NCBI GenBank assembly: GCA_950295325.1
Contig: OX485804.1
Location: 70,098,033-70,162,032 of the forward strand
Length of the DNA: 64,000 nucleotides
From: Polytrichum commune
Taxonomy: Eukaryota > Streptophyta > Polytrichopsida > Polytrichales > Polytrichaceae
Reading direction: 5' to 3'
Part shown: one piece after another, positions 28,149 to 41,700 of the stretch
Layout: every line of letters starts with the position of its first letter
Numbering within the stretch: position 1 is the stretch's first letter
Made by a program: the position numbers and the translations under genes
The notes under the pieces: model-generated
Seen by the model: only the letters and a program-made list of their open reading frames with translations
Database searches by the model: none
Told to the model about the DNA's origin: nothing

Positions 28149-28926
28149 TGTTGTGATGTACAGTAGAATGCAAAAGCTTGACGAATTCTAATTACACGTT
28201 CTTCATGTAGAGCATGTTTCCAAATCAAACCCTACACATTGGGGACAAGGTGTTAGACAGAGATACGAGCATAAACAATCATCTTACAAATTTTACCTTT
28301 CATTTTTAGGGTTCAGGGGGTGGGTGGAGGTGATCATCACATCATCCATATCATGGTGTGTGTCCTTGTGCAAAGGTTCTATAAAAAAATGTTTTTTATG
28401 ACCTCGTTATCCAATACACAAGTTATGCACAACTTAAACTATGAGTCATATAAAAGTCATGTATACTTCAAATTGCCTCAATGTGGTAAGGAAATTGTGT
28501 ACTTGGGAAATTGGTTTCTTGACCACCATCTTACATATGTCATTTGTGTTGGATACTTTCAATATTTTTTAATGTGATAATGCACTTTGCAACATCCTTC
28601 AAACTTGTAAAATGAGGTTATTCAAGGGTTGCAATTGTAGTATCATTCATGAATTAAAGGTCAAAATGTACTCTTCACAGATCCCACTAAAAAACAAACT
28701 ACGCACAAAAAAATATGATTGTGTTCAATTTTTTGATGTCCCAACATTGTATACATTACCAGTTTGTTCAAGTCATGAACTTATTCAAATTTTCTTCTTG
28801 GAGGTACAATCGTTCATAAAATTTTCAACAAATTGATCAAAGCATATATTCTCTAAACTTTCTTCAAGAAATAGTGTTCTTAAAGCATGTGTGCCATTGT
28901 GAATGTACTAGACAATCCCTACCTTG

Positions 28927-29214
28927 TCAGATGCTCCACCAAGACTCTCCAACTTCCAATGTCTTGGCTTTCTCCATAATCTCCGATAATGCAAAATCAA
29001 TGTGCTCCTCCCATAGTGAAGGATCATAATGTAATAGCCATCCTCTATGGACCCTTTGTTGGGATGCCATCAATATGCAGAAAATGCTCAAAACATGTGC
29101 CATATTTGAGAGAATGAAGAAGCAAAACAATCCATCTTCATGAATCTCATGTTCAACAATCATCTTAATGTTGGATTGTGAACAATTTCTAAAATGGCCC
29201 ATGGTTCCTAACAA
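28927..29214 (-). CDS. Weak candidate exon, unrecognised
   Basis: A 95-codon frame whose second half (RGWLLHYDPSLWEEHIDFAL, then SEIMEKAKTLEVGE) has amphipathic, protein-like composition unlike the surrounding noise. A consensus-like donor (CTGACAAG|GTAGGG) lies close to its end but in another frame. It could be an upstream exon of the minus-strand CR-like locus or a chance frame. No family is recognised. Confidence 0.2.
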   Translation of the reverse strand: MLGTMGHFRNCSQSNIKMIVEHEIHEDGLFCFFILSNMAHVLSIFCILMASQQRVHRGWLLHYDPSLWEEHIDFALSEIMEKAKTLEVGESWWSI

Positions 29215-31010
29215 GACGATATATTGGCATGATTATAAATTGTTGTTTGGTGTGAGAGGAGGACGGGGGGCCATGCAAGGAGACGCTATGCCCTCTCAAG
29301 CAACACCACCCTTCCACCTCTTCAATTATCACGGTCTTTGTGTGCCACCCAATCTAATCTCCTTTTTAAATGACAAGTGAATACATGAACAGTGGCAATT
29401 GAAGATCCAGAGAGGACCTATCATAATTCATACTTCATGTGGGGTGCCTTAAACCCAAGTGTCCACATATAATTAAGGACATTGTGATTTCTACCCTTGG
29501 AGACTACTTACACATGAAAGGCCCTCTTCTTAGTGTGAGATTTTGGCATGGATGTTAGGGGTATATGAGCCCATTACAAGCTTACCCCCATATGGTTTTG
29601 GTTGATTCACACCAATATATTCTCAATATACTATTTTGCGGACTTTGATGTCAAATTGGGAACTATTTAAGCCTTGTAAAATGCCATGAGCTATAAGGCA
29701 TTCCTAAAATTTTCACCTCCTTACATAATTGTCACAAATATGTTGGCTATTGGTTTCCATGTACTTCCAAATACTAGGATGCAAATGAATTTGCAATTGC
29801 AACCATGAGAATCCTACACGCACTAACAAATGCTCAAAGCAAAGCCACCCAACCTCAATCTAACCTCAATGCCTCCATACGAATAACACAAATTGAACGA
29901 CAATATGATATTGAGGATGGACTAAGGGTGAGTTTCCATGTCCCTTGCTAACCTACTAGGTTATAGATAATAGCAGGTTGTATATGTTCTCATGAAGATA
30001 ACAAATGCAACCAAATAACTACATTATGGTTGCCTATCAAAACGTGGAAGGCCATGACCATGGCTATTAGCCTTTCATGCACCCACTAAACACTTTTCAA
30101 CTTACAATTACTTGTCATCATATGATTAGACACTAGTTGTTACATGTAAATGTTTACACTCCCAAGCAGTTATCCAAAACTCCATCTTGGTAACCTAGAG
30201 GAGGAGGTCAATAGATGGACCATATTTGAGAAGATAACAGTGGCTAGTTGGCACATACGAACCCTACCCCCATCATATTTTATCTACATTGTCCTTATTT
30301 CCATTAGAATTCGGTGACCGAGCAACAAACATGGAACCCCACCTTAATTGCTCACTACAAGCTCAAGCTCAACCCCAACCCAAGAAACATTGGGTTGGAC
30401 CTCAATAGCTCCATTTTCCTCAAACAAGGCATCATCCATCCAAAATCTAGATATGCACAATACATGAATGTCCAATGATAGAATTATGCAAGAATTAAAT
30501 GCTTCATCCCATCTACCAATTTTTTCATAATTTCAAAACAAGTAGAAATAACAAAGTTGTATGAAACAATGCTCACACATTAGTTGTTATCCGTAGAGTC
30601 CTTCAAAGAGGGATGAAACTGTGGATTTGATCCTTCTATGAGAAATCTTTTTATCAAGAATTCGTTAGCTTGTCATGTATCAAAATCTATTTTGAAACTT
30701 TGGAACCTCCTCTTTTCACTTCTCAAACTTTGAAAGAATTTTAGGATCTACATAGGATGTGTGCATAGAATCCACTACCCTAAATCCCGGATTGGCCTAC
30801 GCAAGGCTAGGTTGGCCCACCCATCCTAGTAGGACGAGCTAGAAAGCATGTTTTCATAGTCCGACACCACTTCTTGAGTATATAGTTAAGCATTCACAAA
30901 ACTTGGGTGACTTGTGGGTGACTTGAAGTCCGTGAGATTGGCCAATGGATGATTAATCAACATTCAAGTACATTTGAAACTATGCAATTATTTTGTCGGG
31001 TTTTTCCATT
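29215..31010. other. Intergenic DNA without recognisable genes
   Basis: AT-rich, stop-dense in all frames, and no domain or repeat structure that I can support. Confidence 0.6.
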
Positions 31011-31165
31011 GATTGTCACATATAACATTAAACATCAGAATAAAATGGCAAGATTGATGTCAAAAAAAATTCAAATAGTGTTACGTATAGCATTAAATAT
31101 TATAATAAAATAATAAGATTGGTATCTTGTTTTGTCAAATAGTGTCACATATAGCATGTATAACG
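31011..31165. repeat. Diverged tandem repeat, about 65-bp period, 2.3 copies
   Basis: Three starts of the same unit (TGTCACATATA, TGTTACGTATAGCATTAAA, TGTCACATATAGCAT) are spaced about 65 bases apart and share an internal AATAAAAT..CAAGATTG.TGTC-type body. Copies are visibly diverged. Confidence 0.65.
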
Positions 31166-31438
31166 GAAATGTTAACCAATTAAAAAAAGTGGGCATAATA
31201 TATCACTTCAATCATACAAAATTCATTTGTATATTTGTGATTCATTCTAATGTTGTTCTTTGGAGTGTTTAGATGGCTTCATCTATTCATGCCAACCTAG
31301 TGGAGAATTCCAACAACCTTGTACTTGCAATCTGAGACTTGTGGTCCGAAAAGCATCCACAATCTAAATATTTGTTTAATATTGTCGTCTATTTCTGTGC
31401 ATCCAAACTTCACCTCCACAACAACTTCATAAAACACT

Positions 31439-32036
31439 TTAACCCCTAAAGGACCGTAAGGCCCCCAGGGGGCTTTTGATTGTTGAAAAGTGCAAATTGG
31501 ATGAGATTGTTCCAAAGAAGCCCAAATTTGCAGGGAGAGGACCCTGGTTGTTTTTGCGAGATGGATCCAATGGTCTTTTCCGATCAGAAAATGATGAAGG
31601 ATTGGATTTTTGGCGAATTCTTTGAGTTTTCAGTTTTTGGGCCCAATCTCATTGCTTGGAGACTTCAGAGTCCCATATCTTTTTTTCCACAGCTCAAAAT
31701 TTGACGAAAAAAATTCCACATGAGGGTCATAATGTTCTTTACATGTGGTAAAAATTTCAGATGTTTTGGAGCACTTCTAAGCAATCTGATTCCAGCATAA
31801 GTACGAAGTACCCCTGCCCGAACAATTTCCATCAATCTTCTCAACGGTGGCATTTTCTCAGAAATTGTGCGATCTTGTTGATCTTTTTTTCATAAACAAG
31901 CTATGTAAGTCTTCTTTAGTTTCAACGGTGCCGATCGTGAAAATTACCCCACACTAATAAGAAATTGAGCTTGCTACAAGATCTAATCAAGAAAACATGA
32001 CCTAAGCTAAAACACCCCCGGTCCTTTAGGGGTTAA
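31439..32036. mobile_element. piggyBac-like MITE, TTAA target site
   Basis: Perfect 14-bp terminal inverted repeats CCCCTAAAGGACCG (31443-31456) and CGGTCCTTTAGGGG (32019-32032) enclose 590 bases. They are bounded on both sides by TTAA (31439-31442 and 32033-32036). Ends beginning with C-rich trinucleotides and a TTAA duplication are the signature of the piggyBac superfamily. No transposase frame is present, so this is a non-autonomous copy. A small hairpin (GGCCCCCAGGGGGC) sits just inside the left end. A TAA duplication of PIF/Harbinger type is possible but would make the ends asymmetric. Confidence 0.75.
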
Positions 32037-32871
32037 CAAGCCAAAAACCTCTCAGTAGATACCTTCACAACAAAGAAGACGGTGACTTTGATTTATTGAC
32101 TATTTCACAAAACTAATTAAAAAGTAAAAACAAATGCCCAACAATCTCACAGATTCGAGAAAGGAAAGAGTCTACATGAACCAAATAAGAATGATGTCCC
32201 ACCAAAATCCCAACAAAGTAACACTAAACCAAATGCAACAACAAGGATCACAAATAATGTAGGCTTAGGATTTGTTATTTTTCGTTGTTACTAACAAGGA
32301 TCCCAACAACATCCATGAAATTTGAAGATTCAACCACTTTCAAAATGCTCCAACATCCACAATGTACTTCCACAGTCAACTGAATCTCTAATAAGCCACT
32401 TACAAACCCATTGACTGTCACAACTTTGTTGTAAGCAACAATTAGATGAAGTGTAGGTGTTAATTGAAGAACTCAAAACTCCATATAATTACAAAACCCT
32501 CACATCGGAATTTGGAATTTGAATTAGTTCAACATCATTTTTGCCAATTCGGGTTTTAGATGTTGTGAAGAACTCAAAACACAATAGGACTTAAAGTTGA
32601 AGCAAATGTAGACTTATTGACTAAATATTTGGAGCACCCACGTACATGCACAAGGAACTCTCTAAAGATTGATAACCCACAATCACAATTGTACTGACAA
32701 AGTTGATGCAAGTAGGCTCGCAAGTTTAAAGTTGGTGCAGAAGAAAAACCCTAAAACTTAATTGTTGATTTATGCATTGCTTGTAGATAATATAATATGG
32801 CCTTTGGATGCCAAGTCGTGTAGGTCCTATATTTTCCAAGCCATAAAGATAGGCTTTTTAGGGGGGGGAGA

Positions 32872-35310
32872 GGGGGGGCCTTCCCTTGCCTCTAAGGGCG
32901 GGACAGTGAGGGACCTGCACCTCACTGCCCGCCCAAGCAGGTTGCCCGCCCGGCGCCCGCCCTCTCCTCTAACCCCGCGCTCCCCCCGTTGCCCGCCTCC
33001 ATACCCGGGCGAGGCCCGCGTAGAAACCCGCCCAGCTCTTTGTTCACTGGTGCTGCTGCTTGCTCTCATCGAATCTATGTTGGTGGTGGGAATCTCACGT
33101 TGGTTGAATGGTTTTTGTTCTTTTTTGTGATGAATCTGTGTCGAAGTAGAGATTATGTGAACTAGTGTTGTTTTTTTGCCAATTTGCATTTGATTTGCTT
33201 GCTCCGGTTTCTAATGTCCTGTGTTTTTGTATCATGGTGTTTGAGCTATGTGAGGGAGGGTTTAAGAGGATTTGGTGAGAAGTCCTTTTTCCCTCTACTG
33301 CTTTTTAGAGGGGTCTCTCATTTCAAGAGTACATCACCTTTAGCCCCATAAGCCTCTTGGCTTCCCCGACTTCAAATCTAATTTCAATTCATTTCATTGG
33401 GTATAAACGAAGAAATGCCTTGTTGCACTAGGAAGGAAACTTTTCCACACAATTGGATGTGAGTCTTCTTTATGTACCATGAAGCCTGTGGATGCAAAAG
33501 CAGTTCCCTTGTACAATATATTAGAAGAGTAAATGAAAACGTAGCCAGTGATGTGCAATTTGTAAACCATAGCTAATCCTCTACATCAATTTGAGTCATC
33601 TTTATGTGATGCAATGGACAGGGAGAACCGGCTGCTAGTTACAGATTGAGTATGAGAAATAACCGGTTGAAGTTCAAGACTTCAGGAAAATCACCAATCA
33701 ATTTTTACATGATTTTATAGAGTCTACCCTAATTTAACAAAGGAAAACCGAAAGATGTCAACATGTAACCGGTTAGACCTGAAAACAGTAGGATCCAACC
33801 AATCATGCCCAACAATCTCCCCAGACACTGATGTGTGATGCCAGTGCATGCCTGAAGCAAATCCTAATTAAACAACTGACTCGGAACTTACTTTTTCAAT
33901 TGGACCAATTTTTTACTATCTACTGGCACACTTTTGAACTTTTGTCAGGCATTGCATGTGTTTAGCGACCGCGCACAGCAGCAAGGGACTGAGCCTGTTT
34001 TTTTCGCAATTCCACAACCCAAACAGATGATGTACTTTATACGAGGAATTGAAATGTACAACATTCTCCAGAGTTTGATATAGAAACCTGACCTACTGTG
34101 AAGAATTGCAACCACTGACAAATCCTTGAAAACATTATAATATCTGCAGAATGAAAAAAACAAACACTTTGTGCTCCTGTGTTGTTTTATGCACACCAGA
34201 TACCTGGACTTGGAGATGTTGCTGATGAAATCGATTGAAGCACAAAAATAACAGAACCGTTTCTTGATCCAAGCAGCCACTGAAGTTCGATATGCTGAAC
34301 AGTAATAATTAATCAAGGTTAACCCTAATGAAAGAAGTGACAGAGGTAGAATCATTGACCAACAGTCATAGGACTTCAAAGTGTCAAAATTGGGGCACAA
34401 CTTCACGTGTGAATCATGCATGTACGATTCCGAGTGAGGACATTGAAGGTGGATCACCACTTTTGAGGAAGCATAGTAGACAGCCTTCTTACATTACCTA
34501 GTCAGACATATCCAAGTGGGCATGATAATCTACAGGTTCTTACTGTTGAATGTCAAAAGTTTTGGGAACTTTTGACATAAATCACAAGCCAACAACATTC
34601 CCAAAATTAGTTAGCTACCTTCTTTCAGGCCGCTAGCCAAAACAAACCCATGTGTGGATGTGGACACCAAACTTCACTGCTGCAAGTATCAATTTAAATT
34701 TAGGGAAATAAGCAGAAGTATATGTCGCATGCATAAATAGAATAGACTCCTCATATCTCACACTCCAACTCTACATTCTCAGTGCTATTGAGAACATCAA
34801 CCCTGCAACCTCAGAATTACTTGCTATGCCTTTGAGTGTGATAAAAGCATTAGAGATCTGCAAGAGCTTGTGCATTCTTCTTCACTTGTGCCTCCATACC
34901 TTCACTTCACTTGTGCATTCTTCTTCACTTCGACACAGATTCATCACAGAAAAGAACAAAAACCATTCAACCAACATGAGACTCCCACCACCAACATAGG
35001 TTCGATGAGAGCAAGCAACAGCACCAGCAGGAGTAAGACTTCCAAAACGCAAAAGAAAGACTTGTCACTTGTTTGCACCTGTAACGATCAGAGGAGCAAG
35101 CAATGCAGCAAATGCAGCTGAGAGAGGAGCTGGGAGAAGAGCTGGGCGGGTATCTACGCGGGCCTCGCCCGGGTATGGAGGCGAGCAGTGGGGAGCGGGG
35201 GGAGCGCGGGGTTAGGGTTTAGGACGGGCGCCGGGCAGGCAGCCTGCCTGGACGAGCAGTGAGGCGCAGGTCCCTCACTGTCCCGCCCTTAGAGGCGAGG
35301 GGGGCCTTCC
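32872..35310. mobile_element. DNA transposon with long GC-rich inverted ends (Mutator- or foldback-like)
   Basis: The segment 32872-33147 recurs inverted at 34927-35310. Matching blocks include CCTCTAAGGGCGGGACAGTG, AGGGACCTGC, CATACCCGGGCGAGGCCCGC, CCCGCCCAGCTCTT, TTGCTCTCATCGAA and TGATGAATCTGTGTCGAAGT. The right arm carries about 90 extra bases (35030-35125 region) missing from the left. The arms are strikingly GC-rich against an AT-rich background and an AT-rich 1.8-kb interior. The interior (33150-34926) shows no transposase; the frame at 33945-34460 has Cys/Tyr/Ser-rich content that does not look like a protein. The target duplication could not be settled because both outer ends are degraded and the left one is swollen by poly-G. 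Two independent insertions in opposite orientation remain possible. Confidence 0.75.
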
Positions 35311-35793
35311 CATAAAATAGGATGAAAGTTTGAGAGTCATCCGTGAAGCCTTCATCAACCAAGGGTACGAGTGTAGTAGTTGGTTCACCCTAGCCCACAA
35401 GGACTGGGACTAAACCCATGGTTTTATCTTCTTTACTTACAAATAACTATAACGTGGCATGCACTTGTGGAAATTCAATTTTATTTTTCCCTTCATTGAA
35501 TAGTTATAAACCTATTAAATAGAATCCCCAACTTGGTAAAGAACTTCTTTTGTAACAAAATTGAGTAATGAAGAATGACACAGCACTTAGATGGAAATCA
35601 TTAGGTGGATTTTATGATGTGCAAACAAAACACCCATATTGAAAGAACTAAACTTGCAAAGTTCAATTGAAACACATTTACATGTCCCTCCTGTCAGAAA
35701 GGTGGTCCTTGTAGCACAATTATAAATAAATGTTCCAAGAAAAGATAAGAAAATAACTGTGCTGTATGCTTGCTACAAATAATCAATCATAAA
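35311..35793. other. 3' flank of the coiled-coil gene
   Basis: Short gap between the inverted-end element and the stop codon at 35794-35796. It should hold the 3' untranslated region of the minus-strand gene. No other feature is seen. Confidence 0.5.
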
Positions 35794-38700
35794 TCAAACA
35801 CCTTCAGAAGTTGATGGCTGCATGGATCGCTGCATGAGTTCCTGTCGTACCAATTTTGCAACTTCTGCCACCTGCACTCTCATCCACAAAAAACTGCCAT
35901 CTTCAACTTTCAAAAGAGCTGAGGTATTAGCCGATAGAAGAAACAAACACCGAACATTCTACCAAGATACAAAGGGTTAAATAAGAACCGTGTCAGGATA
36001 TGAGCATTTGTCCATATAACACTTCCATAGCAACCAAAATGAATGGGGCAGTTTGTAGCCCTGGATTCATAGCCTCCACCCTCCTTTAGACAAATTGCAA
36101 GAGAGAGGACCAAGTTTACATAGACATTGAGAAAAAGGAAATGCAAAGATCACATACCCCTGGATAGTGGAGGAGTACTGGTGCGTACTGGTCTAGTACT
36201 GCATACAGCCTTTCAAGCAAAGCCACCAGAGAATCCACTTCATCTCCAAGAATGTCAACCTACCAACAAACAATACCTTGAATCTTCACAAAGTGCAATA
36301 AACTATGAGACATTGAAACCCAAAGCTGCCAAACATGCAAGCCTCTATATCTTCAAGAACCATTTGCAAATACTCACATTTTTAAAGATTCAAAACTTCT
36401 AAGTTCTCACAAGTAGCCAAAATGTTGGCTCAAATACCTCTTGCTCTGCCCTGCAAAGGTTCTCAACAGTGTGCAGGTAATCAACCTCGCTCATTTGGGA
36501 TAACCGAAATACTTGCAGTAAATGGTCAACTTGACTCTGAAGTGCTTCAAACCTGAAAATACACTTCCTTTAGAGATCCAAGAACATGTTCTGAATACGT
36601 ATGCATGCAATCTGCTGAACAAGTATTATCACAACTGCCATTGACTCCCAAGTGCTGGGAACGAATACAAATAGAATTCATAACATACCTGGGACTTGCA
36701 TATTATGCAAGAGGAGCTACTAAAGTAGATGCTGCAATGGATTTGGATACAGAAAAATGTGTTTACAGTGAGCAATATATTTCCAGCGGCTCTTACCTCA
36801 AGTTTTGCTGGTAGATTTTGCGACAAAGAGCATACTCCACTTGTTGGGAAGCTCCAACAGCCCGACCAATATTTTCTGCAATTATCCTTTCTAAGTGCCT
36901 GCAAAGATCCTTGGACTCTTGTTGCAATGTAAGAATCTCTGTTTTCATTCTCTGTGCATCGCTCTCAGCAGCTCCTGGAAAAATAGTATAAAGCGTTAGA
37001 ATTTCATCAAGTACTACCTAAAAATATTCTTATAACCAAAAAGGACAACTGAAAAGCAGGTCTGGTCTTCGGATAAAACATACTCATTCATCTTTGTTTA
37101 GTCACACTGGATAGGTGAACTCTCACAACACCATTATATTCCTAACCTCATGATCCAGCAATTGGTTAGGAACAGTATATGACATTGTTTGTGTTCTACA
37201 AATGCACATAAGAGGAAGATCTAAGACCAAGTAACATCTGAATATGAGCACTATGGTTACAGTAATAGAGGGTTCCACTTTGAGAAGAAAGCCAACCACA
37301 AACCTTTCTGTGCCCTTTCCTCCTTGACTTGCTTCTGAGTGCGACCCAAAGCCCGTTCCATGTCTTTCAATGCCATCACATATGCAGACCTCCAACGCTC
37401 TCTCTCATTCTGGTTAGAGAGTTTCAGGCTTCTCCATTCTAGTCCTAATGTAGCAATTGCAGTTGCTAGGTCATTTCTTTCTGTTCTCAGCACCGCAACT
37501 TCATTCTCTAGTCGTGTTTGCTCACTTTTATGGCTTGATATGATCAATCTCAACTGGTCCCGCTCAAACGCATGACCAGCAACTGTGTCCTCTAACCGGC
37601 TTTGTTCTGTCGCAAGTTTCTTTTCTAATCCAGGAACCCTCTCCTCCAGCCAGCTTCGTTCCCCTTCTAGCTTAGTTACTTTTTCTTGCAAGTTTCCAAT
37701 CTGCAGTTCTAGTTGTCTGACTTGATCACTTAACTCATCACGTTCTGCCACTAAAGTGGAGAGCCTTGCCGCACTCTTAACATTTTCGCTGTCATCCTCT
37801 GTTTCCTCTAATGTTGACTCTGTCACTAAAATCTCACCATCATTATCTTCTATAGCAGGTAACATCTCGTCCCCACACCTATTACTCAACTCAATACTTT
37901 CTTTGTCTAGTATCGCCTGTTGGAGTTGCTGTTTTACTGATAATAATTCGTCTTCCAAAATAGCCAATTCCTTTTGACATTTCTCCTCAACATCAATCTT
38001 GATCCTTTCTACCTCTTTCATGGACTCACACTTCAATTCATGCAGCTCCCCTGTGTGCTGCTCCAGAAGATGTTCTTTCTCTCTCCTCAATTCCAACACT
38101 TCCATCCTCAGGGAAGAAACAACCTCCAAATGAGCACAATTCAGAACATTTAGTACTACAATCTTCAAACTTGAACCAATGTGTAAACCAATCAGGCAAC
38201 CTCGAGGTTCAGAAGGGACCATATCACATTAAAAGGGGAGGACGAACCAATACAGGAATGAATATTTGACAAAATCCAGAGGAATGATTGGAGAAGGTAC
38301 CTCTTTACTAGCTTTCTTTGAAGGTGATTCACCTATGTCCACCATAAAACCCTCCACAGCAGCTTGAGTATTTCGCCGTACTACCACAACAATGGGATCT
38401 GTGGTTTTACCAGGACTAGATACAGCAGACTGGTCACTCAAAGGTGATGGACCTTTCAATGGTGACGGTCTTATCAGAGCTGCTTTCACACCCTCTAGTC
38501 CACCCTGTAAGAGTGGCGATGAATCCTCATAGGCCAAGCTTTCTTTCTGTGTCCGACCTGAAAAACTGCAGGAAGCCTGGAGCTCTTTCCTTCTCACTAC
38601 CTGCTCACCAATATTCACAATGAGATGGGCCAATCAGAAAACATGTGAGCCTATTATGTACTATACCAACTCCATGCATGGCACAAGAATATGTGAGACA

Positions 38701-41700
38701 AAAGCTCAGCATCCACAAAGATATCCATTTTATCCCATCATCAACTTCAGCATTTTATCCTACCCTACATGCCTGTCACTTTTGTACAAAATCAAATCCT
38801 AAATGAATGAAATCCTGCATGAATGGCTAAATTCCTAAATGCCTTGTGCCATATTGTCATGGGTTAAGAGTGGTTATAAATCCTATGTGGCACCTTGAAA
38901 ATTAATTATTTCGTCACATTAGTGTCCAAAACTACCATAATTTTATGGTAATACAGAAGAGCCAGTCATAGAGAATTGTGATGTACAACAAACCAAATTG
39001 ATAAAATAATAATCTTAAAATCACCCTGCTCTATGCCACCAGCACAGCATTAAACAATACAGGAGTATCTCAAGACGTGACCATGTAAAATTTAGAATAT
39101 ACAAATCCGTTGAACATAAGATAGACAGTGAATAAATACCTGCTTGCAGCTGAAATCTGCTGCTGAAATATCAATTATATGTGCCCATTCACGAGCTCTC
39201 TCACCAACAACTTCAAGGTAAATTGATAGTTCTGCTTCATGCTCCCACATGGTCAGCTCAAGTTCTTCCGTTAAGTTCTTAATCTCGATATCGTGTTCCC
39301 AGAGGGTCCGCTCGAGTTCTTCTGTTAACCTTTTAATCTCCAGATCATGCTCCCACATGGTCCGCTCAAGCTCCTCTGTTAACTTCTTGATTTCCATATT
39401 TTTTTCTTCCAGCAAGCCCTCAACTAATGCTTCCTAAAAAACAAATCATAAAGCCATCAACTTCAGTACAATAATGTCTATTGTGTATACAAATTCTTTG
39501 CTGCAATAATCACCTATGTCTTATATAAACCTGAATATACTGTAATTCTTACTCCAAACCATATAAATTGGTGACATTGCGGTGGAAGTCTGCAGAAACT
39601 CTAGACTTTCTTCTTTGTGCATAACAATATGTAACAGAGCTCTCCTTTAACAGCAACTATAACCCACAAGAGACATAATCTTTGCAAGTAACGTCATAAA
39701 ATCTGAACCTCCACTAGTTTTAAAAGATCGTCCTTACTGACAGAAACACTAGGGAGCAAACTTATTCAGCTGCCTACTTTCAATTTTCTCTGGAATGAGA
39801 TTTGACATTACATGCATCAGTCACGTTAAAACATGCTCAGATGTACTCACCTCCTTTCTGATAACATCCACTGTCAAGTTATCAAGCTTGAGTGCCCACT
39901 CTCGTACCATCTCATTGACCACCTCCAGATAAATGGATGATTCTGCTTCATGCACCAAAGTACTTTGCTCAAATTCCTTCAGTAACTTCTTGACCTCTGC
40001 ATACTTCTTCTCCAGCTTGGAGTGAAGTGCACCCTGCATTTTCATACCACCCTCTTGTGAGCATTTTTTTTTTTTTTAAAACAATTTTGGGACCCGAATA
40101 TAGCTCTAATATGTCACAAAACAAGAACCAAACTCGAGCTTGGCCCCTGACTCTGTCATTGCATAAAGGTGTAAGGAATTCATATTGGTGAGATAGCGTC
40201 CCTTGAACATAAGCATGCATACCTCCTTCCTAAGTTCACCTCTCAAGTGTCTAATCTCATGTGAGCAAGTCAGTGCCATATCATCCAAGATCTCGAGATA
40301 TACTGAAGTTTCTGCATCGCACTCCCATCTCGTTCCTTCAAGTTGCATTGTCATTCTTTTCACCTCCGCAACTTCCTTCTCCAGCTTGCTTTCCAGATAT
40401 TCCTATCATGTAGAAAAGGAGAACAGTACATTTAGAGGTGAGCAACAGTATGCTGTTCCAGACAGATGTTGATAGCCAATGAGCAATATACCCACTCCCC
40501 ATGAAAAAGCCTTTTCGGCTCATTCTTGTATAGTCACTATTCCACACGAGGTAAAGGAAAAAGTATAGATTAAAACAATAAACTAACAGATACTCACATC
40601 CTTTCTGAGTTTGGACTTCAAATCTCTGATCTCTTGTTTCAGTTGGCATGCAATATCGTCAACCACCTGAACAGAGATCAATGATTCTACATTGTGCTCC
40701 CATTTCAGATCCTCAAGCTCCCTAGTCAACATTTTGACCTTTGCAACTTCCATCTCCAGTTTGTGTTCAACTTCCTCCTACAAGGAAGAGATTTTCAAGC
40801 AAACACATAATCAAACATGGTGCCCAAGACACAAAATCAACCTCCTGCAATTAAGGAATAGCTAATATGCTCAGCACATATACAATTGTGTGTAACAGAC
40901 AATTGCTAGCAAGTCCAACAAAAATCCTAGACCTATATTGGATACAATTATGTCTTTTTTTTCAAAATTGAATGAAAACTATGTCTGTATCATACAAGTG
41001 CATACAATATAAGCATTGATTAAGAACAAAAGTGAGATGCTTACAGCTTTGCTGAGTTCAGTTCTGAAGTGTTTTGACATTTTTGATGAACTCTGTGCGA
41101 CACCATCAACAACCTCTAAGAATATCGAAGCTTTAGCTTCCTCCTCCCACCTCATCTCATCCAGATCTCTGGTCAATTTGTTGACCAGAGTGACTTCCTT
41201 CTCCAACCTGCCTTCTAGTTCCCCCTGACAGACATGAGGTGAAAATAAGTCCAGTATTCAATTTTATCAAAACACTCGATGCAGAACACCATTGTTTGCA
41301 GAAAAACATTGGGCAAGGCATTGCTTTAAAGGAGACCTGAGAAGGGGCATATTATACATAGAAGACAACCCATTTGTCATATTTGGTACATATTTCTTTC
41401 ATGGTCCAAAGTTGGAGATCATTTTGTTCCACTCTTTGTTCAAGAGATGGAAAATACTGTAATCTCATAACCTATGACGACCCCATACTTTCTATACTCA
41501 AATTTGATCATGTGGGATAAGCTGATGAGAAAAAATCCCGGCAAAATTAAGATCACACTTATTTGGGCCAAGTACCCTGTTGCAATCAAGGTCAGCTCAA
41601 AAAGAACTTTAAAGAGAAAGAAAAAAACGTCCACTAAGCTATGGCTGACTGGGCCAGAATAGATGTCAACCGGACCTAATTGCTCACAAGTGTGTGTCTC

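Noticed and set aside
33945-34460. 171-codon minus-strand frame inside the long-arm element
   Set aside because: Cys/Ser/Tyr/Ile-rich composition without domain pattern; looks like chance read-through of noncoding DNA, not a transposase.
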